64,000 bases of DNA from Euonymus europaeus (Eukaryota; Streptophyta; Magnoliopsida; Celastrales; Celastraceae), in assembly GCA_963580455.1 (NCBI GenBank), contig OY756967.1:2936501-3000500 (forward strand). Direction: 5' to 3'. Below, in pieces: positions 47,160 through 61,705 of this stretch. Under the pieces are notes generated by a model. It ran no database searches and was not told the origin of the DNA. It saw only the letters and a list, made by a program, of their open reading frames with translations. A program made the position numbers and the translations under genes. Each line of letters opens with the position of its first letter. Positions within the stretch are counted from its first letter, which is position 1.

Positions 47160-50100
47160 AGGCAACTTTGTAAAATCTATAAACAGCTAGCATAACCTTT
47201 TGAATATTTGTAAGTGTACTAAAAAGAATTACTGATTACAACACTGCAAGTATACCATCGTTCAGAGAAAATCATATAGTATCTGCATCGATGAACAAGC
47301 GATCAAAACTTTAAGTAAATTCTCAGAAATTCTACAAATTACAGTGACCAGAAAAAACTCTCTAATGCCCGCTTTATCCCTGATTGCCTATGAGAACATC
47401 ATCTATATTAAATTTCATCCATCATGACCCCGAAGAAACCTTAAATATCAGTTCAAGCAGTTTTGAAGAAATAAAATAAGGAAACAAATAGATTTGCAGA
47501 CACATACCTTGTAACACCAAGATTGCATACATGCTAACATCTGTCAAAAGTCCTTTCTTCCCTTGTCAACACACATCCAGCATATTCATAACATCATCTC
47601 AGTATTATGTAACCTTTAGAAGAAAACAAAGTGGCTAAATCATAAGACTTAAGAAAAGGAAGGAAAACATGAGTCTACATTAGTTCGCTAACATATGTGT
47701 ATCCTAAATGAAAAACTCCATTTCTTGATTGGTGTGCACTGGTTTCAAATTTCTATACCAATGAGAAAAGCACTGCATTCATGAAAAAAGCTTCAATTAG
47801 CATTGCAACTTTTAAGGAGTCTTTATCTTGCTAAACAAGACACCAAAGACAGAAAATAGATCCCTTTAACCACTGCCATCAAGGTCCTGCTAAAAAGGGC
47901 CACTCCGACCACATTGCTACCACAAGGAAACAAAAATAACATCGCGTCAAATAGCCTTAAATGTAGCCAAATTATCAAAAGCTTCAGAATGAACAATTAC
48001 AATGTAAACAAGCAAGTTTTTAAACTACAAGGGAACAAAAACAACAGATTATGAAAATATTGAGCAAGAACGCAAGGAACTTACAAACTGAAATGAGAAT
48101 CCTTTTACGCCAGAAATTGTGAAATGAATATGACACATTTGAAGCTACATAAATCCCTCAAGTCGCATGATCAATATTTTAGAAAGTTACACTAAATTCA
48201 TTAAGTAGACCTTAAAATGTTAAGCAAAAAAAAACCACCACTAGCATTTGACAGAAGATCTCAAATGTTGTAGCAAAGTATACCCATTTGAACATGTTGT
48301 ACCACTATACTGCCATAAGCAAGCTGCAAAAACAGATTACAAAGAACTTATCCAACATGAATCAAACCAATACATATCAAAGACAACTAGTTATCAAATA
48401 ACAAAATTCAAAATACCAAACAGAGACATCAAACCAGTTACCAAAAGGTTGCAGACAGCGAGACCTAATCGCCTTGGCCTTTGGAGGACATCACCCTAAA
48501 GAGATGCTTGAAAAGAAAATCAATCGTGTGAAATAAATATTGCTACAATAATTCTAAGCATGAAAATGTCCAGACACTTGCAATAAATACTACAATAACA
48601 AAGGAAGGCCACAAGAAAGTAGGGAAAAACAAAAGGATACCCGCATGCCTCCAAGAGAAGATGAGGACTAACTTTTTGATGGCAACCCATTAGGCACAGT
48701 GTTCTAAATGATCTTAACTGGCAACCAATGACACAGTGTTCTAGGATACAATTGGGACGATGAAAGTGAGGACTTAGCAATCTAAAAGTAACCAATAAGC
48801 ATCAGACTCCTCCATGACAATAATTGCCTGCCAATGCCAAATTCTAATAACAAAAATCAAGCAAACAACCAAACAGTAATCCCTCTGGAAAACAATGCAG
48901 ACCCACCCTCCTCACAAAAATCAGTTTCACGTAACACAAAATGTGCAGCTTTTGGAACAAGCAAATGAAGCTGGAACAGGAAACCAAGCCTTCAACAAGC
49001 ACATCAGCTAATATTTACGAATATGCACTAATATTAATATGCATGAAAGAACTTGCTCATATCAATAAAAGATAACCAACCAAATAGCAAAACGGCGAGT
49101 GAGGAGAAAGATCCAATGAAATGAAGTAAATTACACCTTTTACCTATCAAAGTTGATTCCATATATGTTAGATATTAAACTTTCATAAAAAATTTAAAAC
49201 TTATTTGATAGATTAAAAAACAAAAGAATGCAAATATAACCATCAAGTTAAATCAACAAATAAAAAATTGAAGTGGGAAAAACTATGAGCACCAATTCCA
49301 TATTCAAAATCGATGAGGGAAGTTAAGGAATGAATTCCGAAACATACTCCGTCAATCATATTGATAGACTTAGGATCCTACCCAAAAAAAAAGTGAGAGA
49401 ACATACAAACACAAAGTCATGAACATTAAGCACCACGGAAATTTTAATTGAGAAATGAAAGAGAAATGAGAAAGAAAAAAAAGCAAGAGATTAGGGTTCA
49501 ACTTTATATCACTACCATACTCCAGGCAAGACTTTAAGCTTTCATGATTTTGTGTAAATTACACCTTTTACCTATCAAAGTTTATTCCATATATGTTAGA
49601 TATCAAACTTTCATACAAATTTTAAAACTTATTTGATAGATTAAAAAACAAAAGAATGCAAATATAACCATTAAGTTAACCATATTCAAAATCAATGAGG
49701 GAAGTTAAGGAATGCATTCCGAAACATGCTCCATCAATCATATTGATAGACTTAAGATCCTACAAAAAAAGAGAAAAAAGAAAGAAAAGAAAAGTGAGAG
49801 AACATATAAACAAAAAATCATGAACATTGAGCACCATGAAAATTTTAATTGAGAAAAGCAAGAAAAATGAAAGAGAAATGAGAAAGAAAAAAAAAGGCAA
49901 GAGATTAGGGTCCAACTTTATATCACTACACCATACTCCAGGCAAGACTTTAAGCTTTCATTTTGTGTAAATTACACCTTTTACCTATCAATGTTTATTC
50001 CATATATGTTAGATATCAAACTTTCATACAAAATTTAAAACTTATTTGATAGATTAAAAAACAAAAGAATGCAAATATAATTAAGTTAAATCAATAAATA

Positions 50101-52080
50101 AAAAATTGAAGCGGGAAAAACTATGAGCACCAATTCCATATTCAAAATCAATGAGGGAAGTTAAGGAATGCATTCCGAAACATGCTCCATCAATCATATT
50201 GATAGACTTGAGATCCTACAAAAAAAGAGAAAAAAAGAAAGAAAAGAAAAGTGAGAGAACATATAAACAAAAAATCATGAACATTGAGCACCACGAAAAT
50301 TTTAATTGAGAAAAGCAAGAAAAATGAAAGAGAAATGAGAAAAAAAAGGCAAGAGATTAGGGTCCAACTTTATATCACTACACCATATTCCAGGCAAGAC
50401 TTTAAGCTTTCATGATTTTGTGTAAATTACACCTTTTACCTATCAAAGTTTATTCCATATATGTTAGATATTAAACTTTCATAACTTATTTGATAGATTA
50501 AAAAAAAAAGAATGCAAATAAAACCATTAAGTTAAATCAACAAATAAAAAATTGAAGTGGGAAAGACTATGAGCACCAATTCCATATTCAAAATCGATGA
50601 GGGAAGTTAAAGAATGCATTCCGAAACATACTCCGTCAACCATATTGATAGACTTAAGTAAGATCCTACAAAAAAAAAAGAGAAAAAAAGTAAGTGAGAG
50701 AACATATAAACACAAAAAACCATGAAGCACCACGAAAATTTTAATTGAGAAAAGCAAGAAAAATGAAAGAAAAAGGCAAGAGATTAGGGTCCAACTTTAT
50801 ATCACTACCATACTCCAGGCAAGACTTTAAGCTTTCCGCTTTCATCCCATCCCCCGATCTACAATGCTATATAAAGACTGCAAATTTTCTTCATTAAAAA
50901 AAGACAAAGAAGAATCTTTCTAAATCACTTCGGGTCAGCGGGATGAAGCATGCCTAGAAAGATGACAATATCATCACAACACATTCTTGCAGTATTGTAA
51001 TTTTAGTACAGGAAGGAAATACAGAACCTTCCATATGCATAACACAATTACCTTCCATATGCATAACACAATTTCAACATATCATGGATACTTCATTAAA
51101 GCATTTCTATCATCATCCAAATTAAATATAGCCACAATGTGATAAATTGTGTGGAACTTCAGAAGAGTAATTCAAAGGCGACGAGGGAAATGTTTCAAGA
51201 ACATAACAGAAAATTAGAAATAAATGACACTTGTCAAAAATCCGAAATAAGCACAGCACTTAGGCTATGAGCTAGACCAGCCAGAAAGTAATCATCCTGA
51301 ATAAAGAAAGCCCTAAGAGGTGCATGTCACATTCAAAACTTGAAAGACATTGGAACCCACAAAATCTGAATATTTTTGTATGTATGCATATATGTAGATA
51401 TGCACAAGTATAAAAAGATTCACCACCACAAATTATGATTTGGTTACACGAAATTGAACACCTCTTCCACCAAAAAGACACCAGCTTATAGATCAAGTTT
51501 TCATATAAAAGAAAGAAAAATAAAGATCAAATAAATAATTATAATACTCAAATCAGAGGAACAAAACCAAAAACAACTGGGGGGCAGAACCAACAAATAC
51601 TACAATGAAGCACGTTAACATTGAAAATTGGGCTTGAATGCAGAAGTAAGTTGAAGATGTCATTGAAACAGCTGTGTTTAATCATATTGAGAACCATCAG
51701 AACCTACAGCGATGTATCGTAAGAGAGAACAAATACTCTACATTAAGAGTAAGCACACTGATTATTAAAATTATGAAACACAATCGTAATGAGATAAAGG
51801 GAAGAATAAAGTGACAAACTCAGTAGAACAAAGTGTGAATTTATGTACCAGAAAGATGCACCATTCTAGAATTTCCAAACCTTTGAAGGCAGCATTTTTC
51901 TTCAATAAACATCTCGATGAAAATACACACATCTTGGTCACAATAACCTTCCAAACTTGTAATGAAATTCCAAGGGAAAATGTTAAAGCAGGAACGAATG
52001 AGAAAAAGGTTATTTGTTTAGTGGAGGGGTTATCAAGTACAAACTTGCTATAGAAAAGGAAAAGGGGGGAAAACTTCTAA
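47160..52080. repeat. Segmental duplication, copy A
   Basis: Matches 58425-61705 in the same orientation through CAACTTTGTAAAATCTATAA at the left and CTATAGAAAAGGAAAAGG at the right, with clear similarity all along. Copy A is about 1.6 kb longer, mostly because of extra tandem units at 49131-50840. No gene was recognised inside. The two matching open frames at the right ends are mostly different in amino acids, so they are probably not coding. Confidence 0.8.
49131..50840. repeat. Tandem array of four roughly 430-bp units
   Basis: Units start at 49131, 49559, 49972 and 50427, each with TTACACCTTTTACCTATCAA and ending near GGCAAGACTTTAAGCTTTC. Spacings of 428, 413 and 455 reflect small indels and poly-A variation. 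Copy B of the segmental duplication has one such unit, starting at 60421. Confidence 0.9.
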
Positions 52081-53882
52081 TGGTTAGGGAAAGCAAGGCA
52101 AACTTATTATGATTCATGAGTAACCAAATCTCTGTCGGCAGAACTATAATATATAGGAGCTCTAATTGCATACTTAATAGAGTTAATAATATCATATTGC
52201 AAGCCATCAGAACCTAAAATGACTAAACACAAGAAAGAAAAATGAGAAAACAAATATGATAAAGGAAATCAACCAGGATGACAATTATTGTTGAGATCTA
52301 AACATAAAGACAAATGAAAATGAACGAAGGAAAGTAATAACCTGAGAGCTCAAATTAGTACACCAACATACAACTAAAGTCAAGAATTTAACTTCTTTGC
52401 TGTTGTACCATTCTAAAATTCCAGAACACCAATCATGTCAGAAACATCAAACATGTACCGAAAAAATATTGCAGTTTAACCTTTTTTATTAAGTAAAAAC
52501 AAAAGAAATAAAGAACAGAACTACATTTTTCATCTAAGTAAAATATGAAGCCAAATGAAATAACGAATAAAAAGCAGGAAGGAAGAAAAAAAAAAGGGAA
52601 AGAAAGAATTGAAAAAGAAGAAATGAGATTTCAACTTCAATGTCCTAACATACTTCAAAGTAGGAATTGCAACCATTTATTTTAGTTCAATTTCCAACTT
52701 CCATACCTGAAGAGAACAATTTTTGTGGAAATAAAAAAGTCAAATCACACAGAACACAATAGGCTATTATCTCTCACAAAGTCACACCAATAAGAACTCA
52801 CATCCCCAATTTTTTATTCAAAAAAAAAGCGCTTCAAACCATGTACCAAAAGGAAAGACAATTCCAGAGATCAATCACTTCACAGACACCTTGTTGGCCT
52901 TTAGAGTACAACACACCTTGTTGACCTTTAGAGTACAACTGTGACAACGAGAGAAATTTGATATCTTGAATAGAATAGTCTCAAGTTAGGGTTTTAGCGA
53001 CATAAAGAAGAACAACCCAACTTATGGGACTCACATATGGCCTAACAACTCTAACAACAAAATTCCTAAACAAATGGATCCAACTAAATTTCACCATGTA
53101 AGATCAATAAAACCCACCCACAGACTATACCATCTTGAGAAAGTAGTATTAAAGGAGCATTGCCCTGAAACACCATAATAATGGAGCACTAATCCAATGC
53201 CTACTTCATAAAACATGTCATTCTCTAGATTTAAAATCTAAACAGATTAAATTTACCTTATGCAAACATTGCTCCTGTGTTTTCTTGCTTTTGTACAATC
53301 TGCATAATAAACACATCATATCTTAACTATGTTTTACCAAGAATTAAAAGAAAAAATGTAACATAGGAATGCTTCCTGGAAAAGACAACTGGATCTTAAC
53401 TAAATTACATGGTAATGAGAACAAAACCTGCAGCGACTGCCTTGAGATGAAGAAGGATGAATCTTAATAAGGGTTACCGATAAAAAATAGACGACTCCAT
53501 TACGGTAACTGCAAACAGACTTCTTCAAGTAAAACCAGAGTCGATAATGCCCTGTAAAATTGTCCATATCTATTTAAAGACTAATTTCGCATTAAATTAA
53601 ACCCAATTAAGCAACTCTCTCAAACTGAGGCTTCAATAGACAAAGTGAAAGCCATAAGAACAAAATCTGCTAGTCCACTATCCAAAGCCATAGGAATCTC
53701 CACAATAAACAGACACCAGAAGTTAAGAAAGAAAACAATCACTAAATCTTCTTCTCTTATGTAAAAGCTGCCAAAAAAAGCCAAGTTAATGAGAAGTAAC
53801 AGTCACAAGACAAAGACTGGAAACATCCTAAAAAAATTATTACAACCAGATTTTAAAAAAGACTTTAAAAGCAATGACAAAA
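52081..53882. other. Gene-free spacer
   Basis: AT-rich, no gene and no clear repeat. About 52830-52930 has a loose match to 46900-46990 (AAACCATGTACCA and AGAGTACAAC), another hint of old local duplication. Confidence 0.35.
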
Positions 53883-54840
53883 AAACATATAATCTGCAAA
53901 CTTCCAAGAGAAGGTTGATGACTGAATCTCTCACGTCAACCAATGAGACACAAATTTCTCAAAATCTCACTGTCGGATACAAGATAGGGGAGCATAGCAT
54001 GCTTTTGCAGTAAAATCAGGACAAAGAAGAGTGAGTATTAGAGCTACCTTTCAAATAATACAATCCCATGCTACTTCCAAGAAAACCATCATAACAGAGA
54101 CGCGCATGAACATATATTTTGTATAATTCCATAAAAATATGAGAACTGAATGTACCATGTGAAAACTAAGCCACAGATTTCCTTATTGCCTTACTGACAA
54201 ATAAACATATAATCTGCAAACTTCCAAGAGAAGGATGATGACTGAATCTTTCACATCAACCAATGAGACACAGATTTCTCAAAAGCTCACTGCCAGATAC
54301 AAGATAGGGGAACATAGCATGCTTTTGCAGTAGAATCAGAACAAAGAATAGTGAGTATCAAAGCTCCCTTTTAGATAATACAATCACATGCTAATTCCAA
54401 GAAAACCATCAAAATAGTGCACAGGAACATATATATTTTTATAATTCCAAGAAAATATGAGAACTGAATGTACCATGTGAACATTGAGCCACGGATTTCC
54501 TTATAGCCTTACTGACTAATAAACATATAATCTGCAAACTTCCAAAAGGAGGATGATGACTGAATCTTTCACGCCAACCAATAAGAAACATTTCTCAAAA
54601 GCTCTCTACTAAATACAAGATAGGGAAACATAGCATGCTTTTGTAGTAGAATCAGAACAACGAATAATACAATCCCACGCTACTTCCAAGAAAACCATCA
54701 AAACAGAGATGCAGGGACATATATATTTTGTATCATTCCAAGAAAATATGAGAACTGACTGTACCATGTGAACACTGAACCAGAACAAAGAAGAGTACAA
54801 AGAGCTCCCTCAAGATAATGAAATCCCACACTTCTTCACG
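53883..54840. repeat. Tandem repeat of about 319 bp, three units
   Basis: AAACATATAATCTGCAAACT recurs at 53883, 54203 and 54521, so the period is about 319. Each unit also carries AAGAAAACCATCA and GAGAACTGAATGTACCAT. Units are clearly related to the 219-bp array that follows. Confidence 0.8.
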
Positions 54841-55080
54841 AAAACCATCAAATTAGAGACAAAGGAACATATAGTCAGTAAACTTCCAAGAAAAGATGAG
54901 AACCAATATGTTCCATTCGAAAAATGAGCCTCAGATTTCTCAATACCCCCACTGCCAAATGCAACAAAAACCAATAATCAAAACACAATGACTAAAAACT
55001 TCCGGAAGAAATAGGACAACTCAATCTCAATTAGCGTTAGCAAAACAGGAAAGAGTATCTGTAAACTTCCAAGAAACTAT

Positions 55081-56700
55081 GAGAACTGAATCTTTCACGT
55101 TGACCAACAAGCCATAAACTTCTCAATATCTCTTTGCCAGATACAACATTGGGCATATAGTAAGCACTCTTGTAGTGAAATCAGAAAAAATAAGAGCAAG
55201 TATAGTGCTCCCAGATAGAGCAATTCCCTTCTTCTTCCAAGAAAACCATAAAAATAGAGGCAAAGGAACAGATAGTTCGCATACATTCAAGAAAAAGGTG
55301 AGAACTGAATCTTTCATGTTGACCAACAAGCCACAGACTTCTCAATATCTCTCTGCCAGATACAACATTGGGGATATAGTAAGCACTCTTGCAGTGAAAT
55401 CATAAAAAATAAGAGCAAGTATAGTGCTCCTAGATAGAGCAATCCCCTTCTTCTTCCAAGAAAACCATAAAAATATAGGCAAAGGAACAAATAGTTCGCA
55501 TACATCCAAGAAAAATATGAGAATTGAATCTTTCATGTTGACCAACAAGCCATAGACTTCTCAATATTTCTCTGTCAGATACAACACATTGGGGATATAG
55601 TAGGCACTCTTGCAGTGAAATCAGAAAAAATAAGAGCAAGTATAGTGCTCCCAAATAGAGCAATCACTTTCTTCTTCCAAGAAAACCATAAAAATAGAGG
55701 CAAAGGAACAGATAGTTTGCATACATCCAAGAAAAAGGTGAGAACTAAATATTCCATGAGAATAATGAGCCACAGATTTCTCAAAAGCTTACAACCATAT
55801 AATATAGAAGAATATTATTAATACTCGCAGCATTAGGATCAGAATAAAGAAGGTAAACAGAGACTCTCTCAGATAATGCAATCCCGTGCTATATTGAAAA
55901 AAAACCATGAAACCAAACACCTCAAAGCCCGATGGCAGAATATAGCCAATAGCTAGCTATCTGCCAGTTACAACAATGGGAATATATTAAGCACGCTTGC
56001 AGTGAAATCAGAAAAAATAAGAGCAAGTATAGTGATCCCAGATAGACCAATCCCCCTTCAAAGAAAATCATAAAAATAGAGGCAAAGGAACAGATAGTTC
56101 TCATGCATCCAAGAAAAAGGCGAGAACCAAATATTCCATGAGAACAATGAGCCACAGATTTCTCAATAGCTTGCAACCACATAACATAGGGGAATATAAT
56201 AAATACTTGCGGCATTAGGATTAGAATAAGGTAAGCAGAGACTCTCTCAGATAATGTAATCCTGTGCTATATTGAAAAAAACCGTGAAACCAAACGCCTC
56301 AAAGCCCCATGGCAGAATACAACCAATAGCTCTCTGCCAGATACAACATTGGGGATACAGTCAGCACTTTTGCAGTGAAATCAGAAAAAATAAGAGCGAC
56401 TATAGTGCTCCCAGATAGAGGAATCCCCTTCTTCATCCAAGAAAACCATAAAAATAGAGGTGAAGAAACAGATAGTCCACATACATCTAAGAAAAAGGTG
56501 AGAACTAGATATTCCATGAGAACAATAAGCCATAGATTTCTCAATAGCTTACAACCACATACCATAGGGGAATATAATAAATACTCGAGGCATTAGGATC
56601 AGAATAAAGAAGTTAAGCAGAGACTCTATCAGAAAATGCAATCCCGTGCTATATTGAAAAAAACCACGAAACCAAACGCCTCAAAGCCCCATGGCAGAAT
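55081..56700. repeat. 219-bp tandem repeat, three clean units then diverged ones
   Basis: GAGAA(C/T)TGAATCTTTCA begins units at 55081, 55300 and 55519, exactly 219 bases apart, with a fourth, diverging start at 55740 and looser copies around 55960-56120 and 56330-56520. Since 219 is divisible by three, minus-strand frames stay open across units and repeat the same peptide. I regard those frames as artefacts. Confidence 0.88.
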
Positions 56701-57038
56701 ACAACCAAGCCAAACTGCAAGAATATTGAAGAAACGGCCACAATACCAATCACGTCACCATAATGTTGCTAATTTCATAGACCATCCATAAAATTAGTTA
56801 GTACGAAAGATGAAGGTTATCGAAAAAGAACTATCAATTAAGGAAAAAAATCAAGTACTTTTAAGGCCATATAACCACAACACTGTCGGAGCTCCTTAAT
56901 CACAATATAAAATTCTTCTTCCTTAACCATATGAAAAATACGTGTTTTCGCAACTAGGAGAGAAGGATTGAAATTCTCAAGCTAGAATAATGAGCCACAG
57001 ATTTCATGATAACCTTTGCTGCCAAAGGTAACGGAGAA
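56701..57038. other. Gene-free flank of the third hAT element
   Basis: Includes the 56780-56930 block that matches 46270-46420. No gene seen. Confidence 0.4.
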
Positions 57039-58057
57039 CAATGTTTTAAAAAACGCGCATAAGGCGCGCATTGAGGCGCGCATCAATGCGAGGCGTCCCA
57101 TTTCTTCATCAAAGCGTACTGTGTTACGCGTTTTACACCAAAAGCGTGTCTGAGGCGTGAAAAAGGCACGCCTCATACATGAAGCGTCGCTTGGAGGCGC
57201 GCTTTCATCCCAAAAATGAATCAGATCGACATAACCGTGTGATCTCTACTATCGTCTCTATTTTAGGCTGCGAGCTCCTCTGAATCTCCGATCCTCTCTG
57301 TTTTAACTTTTAAGTGAGTCATCGCTGTCGCAATCGCGAATCATCTCTACCCATCGTCTTTGTCTGATGACTGGCCATCCTCTCTAGTCTCTACCCATCT
57401 ACTATCGTCTCTGTCTGACCAAGTGACCCTCGTGATCGCGAATCTTCTCTACTTGGAAGCTGCAATTTTTCTCCACCTCATCGTCTCTGTCTGATGTCTC
57501 TCCATCTACTATCATCTCTGTTTGATGTCTCTCCATCGTGCGATCTCTACTAGGTGATTCGTTTAACAATCTGCTGCTACTTTACTATTATTGGTATATT
57601 TTTGCAAATTTATTTATGATTTTAATTGGAGGCAGCGAGACTAAATGAAATTGAATTGCTCTCATTTATTATTTATACGAATTTTATATATATTTCTGTC
57701 ATTTGGTTGCAGTTATTAGGTAGCCATTATTAGCAATAAATATGGTGTAGCTTGAATTGCTCTCATTTATTATTTATATGAATTTTATGTATATTTCTGT
57801 CATTTAGCTGCAGTTATTAGGTAGCCATTATTAGCAATAAATAGGATGTAGCTTGTTAATGGAATAAAGACATGAATTTTTTTTTGATTTGATGATTCTT
57901 ATGCATATTTTTCTTGGTTTTAATCATAGTTTATTTTTTTATTTTACACCATAAATTTTTTTACACGAAAGGCTTACGCCTCAACGCGTCGAGGCTTACG
58001 CCTCGCCTTTGAACCACGAAAACGCCTCGCGCTACGCCTTAGCGTTTTAAAACATTG
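57039..58057. mobile_element. Non-autonomous hAT element, 1019 bp
   Basis: A perfect 8-bp target duplication ACGGAGAA lies at 57031-57038 and 58058-58065. The ends are inverted repeats starting CAATGTTTTAAAA, followed on both sides by GGCG-rich subterminal repeats (AAGGCG, GAGGCG). Inside is a 101-bp tandem duplication (57651-57751 and 57752-57852) and a CTCTGTCTGATG-like repetitive stretch at 57340-57550. No transposase is encoded. Its base composition is visibly more GC-rich at the ends than the surroundings. Confidence 0.88.
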
Positions 58058-58424
58058 ACGGAGAATAAATATTCTAGCTATGCAATCAAAGTTGAAAAGT
58101 ACAGGATCCCCCTCCTAGATGCTGATGGTTAAGTCCAACTGAAGAGGACCTACAAGCAACAAAGCCAACCTAATTACTACCACACTTGTAAAATAGAAAT
58201 TACCAAAGATTATTTATAGATCCCATGGGGCCAAGTGTCAAATTTTATTCAGTACCTTTTCTTTCCTCTTAAAGCTGACACATAGGTGAAATGGACCACT
58301 TTTTCTATTGGAACTTTTGCCAAATGGGTGTCATTAGGGCATACTTTAGCATTTTTCTTAATTTCTATTTTCAAACTAAACATAAACTTTGGTAAATTTA
58401 AAAATCCAATATCATATTTATTGC

Positions 58425-61400
58425 AATGGCAAAGGCAACTTTGTAAAATCTATAAACAGCTAGCATAAAAATTTAAATATTTGTAAGTGTACTAAAAAAC
58501 AATTACTGATTACACCACTACAAGTATACCATCATTAAGAGAAAATCATAGTATCTGCATCAATGAACAAGCGATCAAAACTTTTAAGTAAATTCTCAGA
58601 AATGAGCACTCCAATTGCAGTGACCAGAAAAACCCTATAATGCCCGCTTTATCCTTGATTGCCTATGAGAACACCATATATATATATAAAGGTTCATCCA
58701 TAGTGAATAGATTTGCTGACATATACCTTGTAACATATAAGATTGCATACATTGCTAACGACTGCCAAAAGCCTTTCTTCCCTTGTCAACATACATCCAG
58801 CATATTCATATCATCGTCTCAATATTATGTAACCTTAAAAGAAAACAAAATGGCTAAATCATAAGACTTAAAAAAGAGGAAGGAAAACATGAGTCAACAT
58901 TAGTTCACAAGTAATGTGCACCCCAAATGAAAAACCCCACATATTAATTGGCACGCGCACCGGTTTCAAATTTCTATACCAATGAGAAAAGGACTACATT
59001 CATCAGAAAAGCTTCAATTAGTACTGCAACTTTTAAGGAGTAAAAATCTCTGCTAAACAATACGCCAAAGATAGAAAATCCATCCCCTTAACCACTGGGC
59101 ACTGGCATCTTCTAGGTCCTGCAGAAAAGGGTCACTCCGACCACATTGCTACCATAAGGAAGAAAAAAACAACAGAGCCTCAGACAGCCTTAAATGTAGC
59201 CAAATTATATGAAGCTTCGGAATGAACAATTACAATGTAAACAGGAAAGTTTTTAAACCACATGGGAACAAAAACAACAGATTAAATATTGAACAAAGTC
59301 ACAAACACACAGGGAAACTTACAAACTAAAATCAGAATCCTTTTACACCAGAAATTGTGAAATGAATACTGACACATTTGAAGCTACATAAATCCCTCAA
59401 GTCGCATCATCAATATTTTAGAAAGGCTTATTCATTAAGTAGGCCATAAAGTGTTAAGCGAAAAATATCCACCACTAGCATCTGACAGAAGAATAGAAGA
59501 TCTCAAACGTTGTAGCAAAGTATACCCATTTGAACAAGCTGTACTACAATACTGCCATAAGCAAGCTGCAAAAACGGATTGCAAAGCAATTAACCAACAT
59601 GAATCAAACCAATACGTATCAAAGACAACTAGTTATCAGATAACTGAATTTAAAATATCAAACATCAGACCAGTTATCAAAAGGTTGACAAACCGTGCCT
59701 TTGAAGGACATCACCCTAAAGAGATGCATAAAAAGAAAATCAATCGTATGAAATAAATATTGCTACGATAATTCTAAGCGTGAAAATGCCTGGACACTTC
59801 CAATAAAAACTACAACAACAAAGCAAGGACACAAGAAAATAAGAAGAAAAAAAAAAGGATACCTGCATGCCTCCAAGAGAAGATGAGTAACTTTTTTTTA
59901 AAGGGCAACCGATGGCACAATTCTAAATGATCTTAACTGGCAACCAATGGCACAGTGTTCTAAATGTTCTCAACTGTTAAAATGCAACACAGTAAACATA
60001 GCAAGCACCCTTATCCAGAAATAGGATATACCAAATAGAAGTAAATGGCGACCCCCTCTTAGGATACAACTGGGAAGATGAAAATGAAGACTTAGTACTC
60101 TAAAAATAATCAATATGCTTTCCTTGACAATAGCTGCCAATGTCAAATTCTAACAACAAAAATCAAGCAAACAACCAAAGAGTAATCCCTCTAGCAAAAA
60201 AGTGCAGACCCGCCACACCTCACAAAAATGAGTTTCACGTTACACAAAATTGTGCGACATTTGGAACAAGCAAAGGAAGCTGGAATAGGACACCAAGCTT
60301 CCAAACACATTAGCTAATAAGTACGAAAATGCAAGAAAGAACTTGCTTATATCAAGAAAAGATAACCAACCAAACAGCAAAAGGGCAAATGAGGAGAAAT
60401 ATCCAAAGAAATTAAGTAAATTACACCTTTTACCAATCAAAGTTTATTCCATATATGTTAGTAATTAAACTTCATAAAAAGAAATAAAATGTATTCGACA
60501 GATTAAAAAAAACAAAAGAATGCATATGCGACCATTAAGTTAAATCAACAAATTAAAAAATTGAAGCAAGAAAGACTATGCTCACCAATTCCATATTCGA
60601 AACCAGAGATTAACTCTTCACTTAAAGAATGCATTTAGAAACAGATTCCATCAATCATATTGATAGACTTAAGATCCTACAAAAGAAAACACGAAAAAGG
60701 AAAATAAGAGAACATATAAATGCAATATCATGAACATTAATCACCACAAAAACTTTAATTGAAAAAAGCAAGAGAAATGAGAGAAAAGACAAAGATTAAG
60801 CATCCCTAGAAAGATGGAAATATTGTCACAACGCAGTCTTGCAGTATTGTAATTTTAGTATATGAATGAAATTCAGAACCTTCCATAGGCATAACACAAT
60901 TTCGACATATCATAGATACTTCATTAAAGCATTTTGATCATCATCCGAACTAAAATGTAGCCACAATGTGATAAATCATGTGGAACTTCAGAAGAGTAAT
61001 TCAAAGGTGAGGGAAATGTTTCAACAACATAACATCAGAAATAAATGACACTTGCCAAAAATCCGAAATGAGCAAAGCACTTAGGCAACGAGCTAGACCA
61101 GCCAGAATCGTTCCAAAAAAGAAGGCTATAAGAGGTGAGACACAGGTTCATACAAAATCTCGAAGATATTTGCACACAAAAAAAGCGAAGTACCTCACTT
61201 AGGTTAAGAACTTAGCCAGCTGTTAATCACCTCATTATAAAAGGCCCTACGTGGTAGGCTTCCTACTCTTTTGAAGATGTCATTGTAAACGACTGTGTTT
61301 AATCATATTGAGAACCATCAGAACCTACAGACTACAGTGTTGTATCATAAGAGAGAACAAATACACTACATTAAGAGTAAGCACAACGATAATTAAAATA

Positions 61401-61705
61401 TTGACACACAATCGTAAAGAGATAAAGGGAAGAATGAAGACATAAACTCAGTATACCAAAGTGTGAATTTAAGTACCAGGAAGATGCAACATTCTAGAAT
61501 TTCCCAACCTTTGAAGGCTGCATTTTTCTTCAATAAAGATCTCGATGAAAATACACAAATCTTGGTGACACCAAACTTCCAAAATTCTAATGAAATTCCA
61601 AGGGAAGATGTAAAAGCAGGAGCGCATGAGAAGAAGGTTGTTTGTTTAGTAGAGGTTATCGAATACAAACTCGCTATAGAAAAGGAAAAGGGGGAGAAAC
61701 TTCAC
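58425..61705. repeat. Segmental duplication, copy B
   Basis: Partner of 47160-52080. It holds a single unit of the tandem repeat from 60421 to about 60800. No supported gene. Confidence 0.8.

Noticed and set aside
49100..50840. CRISPR-like spacing of repeats
   Set aside because: Units are about 430 bp, contiguous and without unique spacers; this is a plant tandem repeat.
55095..55784. Several overlapping minus-strand frames with repeated hydrophobic peptides
   Set aside because: The 219-bp unit length is a multiple of three, so chance frames stay open across units; more than one frame is open at once and none is conserved as protein.
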